NCBI GenBank assembly: GCA_964359785.1
Contig: CAYHWL010000046.1
Span: 1-11,420, forward strand
Source: JACQSU01 sp964359785
GTDB taxonomy: Archaea; Nanobdellota; Nanobdellia; Woesearchaeales; JAGWAF01
DNA: 11,420 nt
Direction: 5' to 3'
The number at the start of each line of letters is the position of its first letter. The first letter of the stretch is position 1. Positions 6,727 through 11,420 of the stretch are shown in pieces. The notes below the pieces were generated by a model. It ran no database searches. It saw only the letters and a program-made list of their open reading frames with translations, and was not told the origin of the DNA. The position numbers and the translations under genes are program-made.

Positions 6727-6782
6727 AATTGCCTGTGGAAAAAACGAGTTTTCCAAGCGCTGATGCCACGCACAAACCAACC

Positions 6783-6790
6783 TTTTTATA
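6783..6790 (+). promoter_or_regulatory. TATA box of topA
   Basis: TTTTTATA, preceded by the BRE-like CCAACC, is centred about 31 nt before the ATG at 6818. Transcription should begin near 6812, leaving a leader of about five bases. It shares the 121-bp divergent region with the UbiB-like promoter; the two boxes are separate, unlike at taw1. Confidence 0.65.
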
Positions 6791-6817
6791 GGGACCACAC
6801 GAACTCCCAAAACACAT

Positions 6818-9055
6818 ATGACATATATACTTATCATAACAGAGAAGCCATCGTCGGCACAGAAGATAGCTGTGGCGCTAGCGGATGGGGACCCTGTGAA
6901 GAAAAGTGACAATACCGTCCCGTACTACACTCTTTCGCACAACAAACAGCAGATCGTCATCGTGCCAGCAGTAGGACACCTCTATGGCCTGCGCGAGATA
7001 AAGACAAAAGGATCATTCAAGTATCCCACATTCTCAACAGAATGGGCGCCCATCGCGGACTTCAAGAAAGAAGCTAGCTATGGAAAGAAATACCTCAATC
7101 TCATAAAGAAGCTTGCCAAAGACGCAAAATCATTCTACATCGGCACAGACTACGATATAGAGGGAGAGACGCTAGGCTACAACATACTGCGTTTCGCCTG
7201 CGGCAAAGAAGACGCAAAACGAATGAAATATTCCACACTCACAGTGAAAGAATTGAGGGATAGCTTTGACCATGCCATGCCACACATCGACTTTGGACAG
7301 GCAAACGCAGGGGTCACACGACACACACTTGACTGGTATTATGGAATCAACCTTTCACGTGCGCTCACAACAGCTATAAAGACGGCTGGCACATTCAAGA
7401 TACTCTCAAGCGGAAGAGTACAGGGCCCCGCACTCAAGATAATCGTCGATCGGGAAAATGAGATAAAGGCGTTCAAACCCGTCCCATTCTGGCAGATATC
7501 ATCAGATGTGCTTGCACAGAAAAAAGAAGTGCTATTTTGGCACACCACCGACAAATTCTGGGAAGAGAAGGAAGCAAAGAAGATATTTGACAAGATAAAA
7601 AGCGAGAAGAAAGGGAAAGTCATAAAGGTGGAGAAAAGCCAGAACAAACAGACGCCGCCACATCCATTCGATCTGACCACACTCCAGACTGAAGCTTATG
7701 CCACCATAGGGATATCACCAAAAAATGCGCTCGCAGTCGCACAAGGCCTTTATCTACGCGGACTGATATCATACCCTAGAACAAGCAGCCAACAGCTGCC
7801 AGAATCTCTGGGATTCAAAGGACTTCTTGCAAAACTATCAAAACAAGACAGATACAAACCACTATGCGCCATTGTGCTAAAAGGGCCGCTTAAACCAAAC
7901 AACGGAAAAAAGACAGACCCAGCACACCCAGCCATATTCCCAACAGGAGTCATCCCTAAGAAGATGGATGAGAGAGAGACGAAAATCTATGATCTGATAG
8001 TCCGACGATTCTTATCCACATTCGGTGAACCTGCCATCCGAGAGACACTCGCCATCACACTAGGGATCAAACAAGAGCCATTCGAAGCACGAGGGACACG
8101 GACAATCGAACCAGGATGGCATGCCCTTTATGGTCCATTTGTCAAACTTGAAGACGAAGATATGCCAGCAGTCAAAGAGGGGGAAGAACTCCCAATCAAA
8201 AAGACAGAACTACTGGCCAAAGAGACCCAGCCACCAAAACGATACAATGATGCCAGCATAATCAAGGAGCTAGAAAAACGGAACCTTGGAACCAAAGCGA
8301 CAAGGGCGCAGATAGTAGAGACATTACGTCAACGCAACTATGTCAGCGGAAACCCAATCGAAGCCACTGAACTTGGAAACCACATCTGCGCAGTGCTTGA
8401 AAAGTATTGCCCAAAGATAGTGGACGAGGAATTGACCAGGAACTTCGAAGAAGAGATGGAAGACATCCGCGAACAAAAACAAAAACCAGAGAAAATACTC
8501 GCTAAAGCACGCGAAGTGCTGACCAAAATCCTTGATGAATTCCGTGTGAAGGAGAAATCCATAGGAAAAGAGCTCTCCACAACTTTCGCCGAAACCCAAC
8601 AGGCGCTAAGCACGCTTGGCACCTGCCCCATCTGCAAAGATGGAACACTCCAGATACGCAAGGGAAAATTCGGCAGATTCGCGGCGTGCAACAAATACCC
8701 AAAATGCGAGACCACATTCAAACTCCCTGGAAACGGCATGATAAAGTCCACAGAAAAGGCATGTGAAACCTGCCAATACCCACTAATATTGATATTCAAA
8801 AAAGCCAAGAAGCCACAGCAGGTGTGCTTGAATTCTAACTGCCCTACCAAAAAACAAGTGTTTGAAAATGAAGGAAAGAGCTGTCCCAAATGCGGGAATG
8901 GGAAGCTGATCATCCGAAAGTCCGTCTATGGATGGTTCTTGGCATGCGACAAATTCCCAAAATGCTTCCACATCGAAGGACGGGCAAAAAAGAAACCTGA
9001 AGAGACGCCCACTGATAAACCTACCAAGAAACCAAAGAAGACCAAGAGTGCATAA
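6818..9055 (+). CDS. topA: DNA topoisomerase I, archaeal type IA
   Basis: A 745-aa type IA topoisomerase that cuts one DNA strand through a 5'-phosphotyrosyl link and relaxes negative supercoils. The N-terminal Toprim domain has the conserved acid EK (IITEKP, about 7-11) and the metal site DYDIEGE (111-117). SSGRVQGPAL (about 197-206) is the family signature, and the catalytic tyrosine is Y319 in LISYPRTSSQQLP. The C-terminus carries three zinc ribbons: CPIC...CNKYPKC (from about 602), CETC...CLNSNC (from about 648) and CPKC...CDKFPKC (from about 688), then a Lys/Pro-rich tail of about 25 residues. The length and layout fit the archaeal topA family. No helicase domain is fused, so this is not reverse gyrase. 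ATG 6818 is supported by the TATA box and by the conserved start MTYILIITEKP. The next gene follows after 32 bp. Confidence 0.97.
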   Translation: MTYILIITEKPSSAQKIAVALADGDPVKKSDNTVPYYTLSHNKQQIVIVPAVGHLYGLREIKTKGSFKYPTFSTEWAPIADFKKEASYGKKYLNLIKKLAKDAKSFYIGTDYDIEGETLGYNILRFACGKEDAKRMKYSTLTVKELRDSFDHAMPHIDFGQANAGVTRHTLDWYYGINLSRALTTAIKTAGTFKILSSGRVQGPALKIIVDRENEIKAFKPVPFWQISSDVLAQKKEVLFWHTTDKFWEEKEAKKIFDKIKSEKKGKVIKVEKSQNKQTPPHPFDLTTLQTEAYATIGISPKNALAVAQGLYLRGLISYPRTSSQQLPESLGFKGLLAKLSKQDRYKPLCAIVLKGPLKPNNGKKTDPAHPAIFPTGVIPKKMDERETKIYDLIVRRFLSTFGEPAIRETLAITLGIKQEPFEARGTRTIEPGWHALYGPFVKLEDEDMPAVKEGEELPIKKTELLAKETQPPKRYNDASIIKELEKRNLGTKATRAQIVETLRQRNYVSGNPIEATELGNHICAVLEKYCPKIVDEELTRNFEEEMEDIREQKQKPEKILAKAREVLTKILDEFRVKEKSIGKELSTTFAETQQALSTLGTCPICKDGTLQIRKGKFGRFAACNKYPKCETTFKLPGNGMIKSTEKACETCQYPLILIFKKAKKPQQVCLNSNCPTKKQVFENEGKSCPKCGNGKLIIRKSVYGWFLACDKFPKCFHIEGRAKKKPEETPTDKPTKKPKKTKSA

Positions 9056-9058
9056 CCC

Positions 9059-9066
9059 ATTTAAAT
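9059..9066 (+). promoter_or_regulatory. TATA box of the Lon-type protease gene
   Basis: The AT tract around TTTAAATC, with core TTTAAA at 9060-9065, is centred 25.5 nt before the ATG at 9088. It begins just after the topA stop, so the protease gene probably has its own leaderless transcript besides any read-through from topA. Confidence 0.6.
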
Positions 9067-9087
9067 CAACGATTATTCTGTCAATAA

Positions 9088-10791
9088 ATGAGATGGGGGA
9101 TACTGTTATTTGCGATATTGATGGCTAGCGCAGGAGTTTATGCCAGCGAAGGCACAATCAAACTCATGGCTGTCTCTGAAGAGAGCGGAGTACAGACCGG
9201 AAGCATAGCCACCTTACACCTTGAAACCCGTGAAGGAAGCGGACGGGTATTTCTCGAGACGTTCCCATTATCCAAAGCCGACACACAGATATCCATGAGA
9301 TTCGCAAAACAAGTGGCATGCAACCAATTGAGCGTCGAGTGTCAAAAGATGGACTTCATCTACACCCTACGAGCAAATAGCGCCGTCATCGGAGGCCCAA
9401 GCGCAGGGGCCGCAGCTGCAATATTGACATATGCGGTGCTCTCGGACCTTACCCTGCCATTGGACTCAAGCATCACAGGCACAATAAACAGCGGAGGGCT
9501 TATAGGAGGGGTCGGAGGGATAAAAGAGAAGATAGCCGCCGCAGGCAACGCTGGAATAAAGACAGTCCTTATCCCTTCTGGGAAAAGGGAACTAAGCGAA
9601 GGAAACATCACCACAGACCTTGTCGAATTCGGACAGAGCAAGGGGGTGAAGGTGCTGGAAGTGCGGACGATAGATGAAGCGATAGACGCCATGATGGGAC
9701 GGAAAAGCCAAAAGCCAGCCATACATCTGCAAGTGAACCCCGAGTACACGGACATCATGAAGAATGTATCATTACATCTTTGCGAGAGGGCCAGAAAACT
9801 AGAGAGGCAATATATGGCTGAATCAGGCGAGAAAAATGAGTTTCTAGATGCCGCACAAAAATCGCTTGATCAAGCATCAAGAGCCGCTCAAATGGGCGAC
9901 CATTATAGCGCAGCATCATTCTGCTTCCGGGCCGCAATAAACTATGATTACCTCTACCAGGACCACAAGAACCTAAGCAAACAAGAAATTGAAGTCGCAG
10001 CATACAAACTAAAACAGAGCGTGAACAAATTCTCGGAGTACTTGGGGGCAAAGAAACTGCTGACACTCACCGAGCTACAGGCTTATATGATCGTAGAAGA
10101 GAGACTATCAGAAGCGCAAGAGACAATCGAGGAGATATACAAGACCAACTCAAGCGCCTCGTACATGCTCGCTTCTGCCACCGAAAGAGTTGAATCAGCC
10201 GTCGTATGGTCCAAATTCTTCATGATGGGCGGCGCCAAATACCAAGTGGACAACACCACGCTGGCCCAATCCTGCGAAGACAAGATACGCGAAAGCGAAG
10301 AGAGGTACCAATACCTCCAGGTGTATATCCCAAAACAGTTCGAAGAGATAAAAAAAGAGATAGAACAGGCCGGAAATGATATGTATGAAGGAAAATACGA
10401 GATGTGCCTCACCAAGGCAAGCAAGGCAAAAGCCGAGGCAGACAGACTCATAAATCTGCTTGGCACAGATGAAGACCAGATCCATGGATTGCTTGAGAAT
10501 AAACTGGCGGTCGCAAAACAGAGCATATACAAATCAGAGCAAAAAGGCGTATTTCCGATCCTTGGATATTCATACTATGAGTTTGCAAATTCACTCAAAG
10601 GGACAGATCCTCTAGCGGCTATGCTGTATGCCGAATATTCACTGGAGTTCTCTAATCTAGATATGTATTTCTCACAAGGAAGTTCAATCGATGACGGGTC
10701 AGTCCTACCATGGTCTTGGGAATATATCCCGTGGATCGTGGGTGGGATAATCCTGGGAATGATGACTGTGGGAACACGAGAACAGCATTAG
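9088..10791 (+). CDS. Secreted, membrane-anchored Lon-type (S16) serine protease without ATPase
   Basis: A 567-aa protein. Residues 1-19 form a signal peptide (a hydrophobic core, then ASAGVYAS). About 25-205 is a Lon-type proteolytic domain: the catalytic serine is S105 in IGGPSAGAAAA and the catalytic lysine K146 in GGVGGIKEKIAAAG, the Ser-Lys dyad of family S16. Two cysteines (C78, C85) could form a disulfide outside the cell. There is no AAA+ domain, unlike Lon or archaeal LonB. It resembles the predicted archaeal secreted serine proteases grouped as COG1750. About 215-540 is long, charged and helical, possibly coiled-coil or a repeat-like helical array. A helix at about 546-562 anchors the C-terminus. 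The expected topology is protease outside and a short tail inside. Substrate unknown; protein quality control at the cell surface is plausible. The start is fixed by the TATA spacing and the signal peptide. Confidence 0.92.
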   Translation: MRWGILLFAILMASAGVYASEGTIKLMAVSEESGVQTGSIATLHLETREGSGRVFLETFPLSKADTQISMRFAKQVACNQLSVECQKMDFIYTLRANSAVIGGPSAGAAAAILTYAVLSDLTLPLDSSITGTINSGGLIGGVGGIKEKIAAAGNAGIKTVLIPSGKRELSEGNITTDLVEFGQSKGVKVLEVRTIDEAIDAMMGRKSQKPAIHLQVNPEYTDIMKNVSLHLCERARKLERQYMAESGEKNEFLDAAQKSLDQASRAAQMGDHYSAASFCFRAAINYDYLYQDHKNLSKQEIEVAAYKLKQSVNKFSEYLGAKKLLTLTELQAYMIVEERLSEAQETIEEIYKTNSSASYMLASATERVESAVVWSKFFMMGGAKYQVDNTTLAQSCEDKIRESEERYQYLQVYIPKQFEEIKKEIEQAGNDMYEGKYEMCLTKASKAKAEADRLINLLGTDEDQIHGLLENKLAVAKQSIYKSEQKGVFPILGYSYYEFANSLKGTDPLAAMLYAEYSLEFSNLDMYFSQGSSIDDGSVLPWSWEYIPWIVGGIILGMMTVGTREQH

Positions 10792-10846
10792 TACTCAAAC
10801 AGGTACGAAAGATGTTACTACTCCCAAATGCACAATGAGCGAAACC

Positions 10847-10854
10847 TTTAAATA
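10847..10854 (+). promoter_or_regulatory. Strong archaeal promoter (BRE + TATA) for the proposed small RNA
   Basis: GCGAAACC followed by TTTAAATA is a near-ideal BRE/TATA pair, better than those of the protein genes in this window. Transcription should begin near 10876. No convincing protein frame begins at or shortly after that point, which points to an RNA gene. Confidence 0.65.
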
Positions 10855-10908
10855 TAAAGATGCCTATCCAGTGGTAACGGGGTTTAAGTGGTACTCACAA
10901 TCTATCAC

Positions 10909-10923
10909 CTCTTTTTCCCGCGC
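10909..10923 (+). repeat. 15-bp direct repeat, copy 2 (copy 1 at 4-18)
   Basis: CTCTTTTTCCCGCGC occurs here, forming the left foot of the long hairpin, and again at 4-18 near the left edge. The two copies are about 10.9 kb apart in the same orientation. The first copy is not followed by the same hairpin. With a T-rich core the match could be chance. Confidence 0.4.
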
Positions 10924-10959
10924 CAGTAAGCGTTTACGCTTACTGGCGAGGGTTTTTTT
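10917..10959 (+). terminator. Long perfect hairpin followed by a T7 tract
   Basis: CGCCAGTAAGCG (10921-10932) and CGCTTACTGGCG (10937-10948) pair perfectly around TTTA, which itself can close one more pair. After one G/A mismatch, CCC (10917-10919) pairs with GGG (10950-10952), giving 15-16 bp. TTTTTTT follows at once (10953-10959). It looks like a bacterial intrinsic terminator; in Archaea the T tract alone usually stops polymerase, so the hairpin may serve RNA stability or be the RNA's functional part. Confidence 0.6.
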
Positions 10960-11065
10960 CTCTGAACAGCAGATAGAAGCATATTCTAGGAGGCGCAATT
11001 TTGACACCCCTTGCCTGCAGAGGCGACAACATTGAAGATAAATAGTTGAAACTAGAAAACTCAAG

Positions 11066-11071
11066 AAAAAA
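11066..11071 (-). terminator. T6 tract after the 70-aa gene
   Basis: On minus a run of six T lies 20 bases past the stop codon of the 70-aa gene, in a T-rich setting (TTTTTTCTTGAG). Oligo-T runs are the usual archaeal terminator signal. No hairpin precedes it. Confidence 0.45.
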
Positions 11072-11091
11072 TACGATAGAAGAAAATGGGA

Positions 11092-11304
11092 TCAACGGCT
11101 CTTGACTTCAGGATCCTTATACTTTGGACGGATGCGCCACCAGCGATCCACCTTGGATTCGTTTTCCCTAACAAGCGCAATATCAACATCAGGAGAATAC
11201 TTCTGGATCTCTTTGAGCCTCTCGTCAACACGAGCAGACCTGTCCTGCTTTTGCTTTTTTGGCTGTTTTAGCGCCCTTAATTTCTGACGTTTCTTCCTAC
11301 TCAT
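11092..11304 (-). CDS. Unrecognised 70-aa basic protein
   Basis: I do not recognise the family. The first 24 residues are almost all Lys, Arg and Gln (MSRKKRQKLRALKQPKKQKQ), and the rest is charged and helical, ending in an aromatic-basic motif VDRWWRIRPKYKDPEVKSR. No cysteines and no membrane segment; a nucleic-acid- or ribosome-binding role is possible but unproven. Unlike its neighbours this gene shows a Shine-Dalgarno sequence: GGGGTGA on minus (11311-11317), ending six bases before the ATG. A TATA-like CTTAAA (11342-11347) would give a leader of about 15 bases. A T6 tract lies 20 bases after the stop. The regular signals at both ends make a real gene likely despite its small size. Confidence 0.7.
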   Translation of the reverse strand: MSRKKRQKLRALKQPKKQKQDRSARVDERLKEIQKYSPDVDIALVRENESKVDRWWRIRPKYKDPEVKSR

Positions 11305-11310
11305 AACGAG

Positions 11311-11317
11311 TCACCCC
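11311..11317 (-). promoter_or_regulatory. Shine-Dalgarno sequence of the 70-aa gene
   Basis: GGGGTGA on minus, ending six bases before the ATG at 11304, fits the anti-SD of archaeal 16S rRNA closely. It is the only clear SD upstream of a gene's first ATG in the window and so supports this start. Confidence 0.55.
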
Positions 11318-11420
11318 GCATAAAAAGCCAAGGAGAGCAGGGGTTTAAGTAGTTTATGATATATGACAGTATCTCCGTAGGTTAGGTTGGTTCTCGAGAT
11401 GTGTATCTGCTAAATGTGGG
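11318..11420. other. Noncoding right end with AT-rich promoter-like sequence
   Basis: Two AT-rich stretches lie here, CTTAAA on minus (11342-11347) and TTTATGATATA on plus (11353-11363). The first probably serves the 70-aa gene; the second may serve a gene that starts beyond the right edge. GGTTCTCGAG (11390-11399) resembles a tRNA T-loop, but no tRNA fold can be drawn around it in the visible part. I see no other feature. Confidence 0.3.

Larger units (their letters stand above)
10876..10959 (+). ncRNA. Proposed small noncoding RNA of about 84 nt
   Basis: The limits are inferred: the start is 26 nt from the TATA centre (10850.5) and the end is the T7 tract at 10953-10959. The 3' half is a very stable hairpin (see the terminator entry); the 5' half is mostly single-stranded, with one weak stem around 10888-10898. 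No box C/D motifs (RTGATGA, CTGA in the right places), no clear H/ACA pattern and no tRNA fold are visible. The only leaderless frame, a GTG at 10888, ends after 13 residues. It lies in about 300 bp between the protease and the 70-aa gene with no convincing protein gene. It could instead be the 3' end of a longer read-through transcript. Confidence 0.4.

Noticed and set aside
8338..8913. 191-codon minus-strand frame inside topA
   Set aside because: Antisense to the conserved zinc-ribbon region; Phe/Ser/Cys-rich composition typical of a shadow frame.
9360..9758. 132-codon minus-strand frame inside the protease gene
   Set aside because: Antisense to the catalytic domain; no start signal.
10917..10952. 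The long palindrome as a transposon end, MITE or dif site
   Set aside because: No second palindrome copy, target duplication, transposase or Xer-like recombinase is visible in the window; promoter plus T tract fits an RNA gene better.
10835..11035. Plus-strand open frame of 66 codons across the small-RNA region
   Set aside because: Its ATG is upstream of the strong TATA box, and the frame runs through the perfect hairpin and the T7 tract.
11001..11045. 14-codon frame (TTG start) with AGGAGG seven bases upstream
   Set aside because: The SD spacing is good, but the start codon is weak and the peptide very short; chance is likely. Worth keeping in mind if the region proves transcribed.
10864..11064. 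Minus-strand open frame of 66 codons in the same region
   Set aside because: It needs a TTG start, has no promoter or SD, and is read through the hairpin; the sequence is Arg/Lys/Leu-rich without family features.
11385..11420. Possible tRNA fragment suggested by GGTTCTCGAG
   Set aside because: No acceptor, D or anticodon stem can be drawn around it within the window.

Overview
The window looks like a compact archaeal chromosome segment, possibly from a DPANN-type lineage. Three things indicate Archaea: an archaeal-type 4-demethylwyosine synthase (Taw1), an archaeal-type DNA topoisomerase I with C-terminal zinc ribbons, and TATA boxes at a nearly fixed distance (about 25-26 nt) from most start codons. 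That spacing means transcription should begin at or next to the start codon, so most genes here appear to make leaderless mRNAs. Assigning a phylum is inference; no rRNA gene is present.

Layout, left to right. A gene cut by the left edge may start at 92 on the minus strand. An unrecognised 187-aa protein (minus, 260-823) and Taw1 (plus, 873-1856) are divergent and appear to share one symmetric TATA box. Taw1 overlaps a calcineurin-like phosphoesterase (minus, 1843-2451) tail to tail by 14 bp. Then, all on minus, come a VWA-domain protein (2494-3702) and a MoxR-type AAA+ ATPase (3671-4687), which overlap and form one operon, a 92-aa basic helical protein (4727-5005), and a UbiB/ABC1-family membrane kinase-like protein (5038-6696). 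A 121-bp divergent promoter region leads to topA (plus, 6818-9055) and a secreted, membrane-anchored Lon-type (S16) protease without an ATPase domain (plus, 9088-10791). About 300 bp without a convincing protein gene follows. It holds a very strong promoter, a 12-bp perfect hairpin and a T7 tract, and I propose a small RNA gene there. A 70-aa basic protein (minus, 11092-11304) and about 115 bp of noncoding sequence end the window.

The protein genes are mostly housekeeping or widely conserved. The AAA+/VWA pair is the only clear two-gene unit: the ATPase probably works on, or with, the metal-binding VWA partner as a MoxR-type chaperone. The other same-strand genes are only 32-42 bp apart, yet each gap holds its own TATA box, so they look like single-gene transcription units rather than one operon. 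I see no CRISPR array, insertion sequence, tRNA, rRNA or integrase. I did not find a convincing new multi-gene system. The least explained items are the proposed small RNA, the shared symmetric TATA box, the secreted protease with its long helical C-terminal part, and the three unrecognised proteins.
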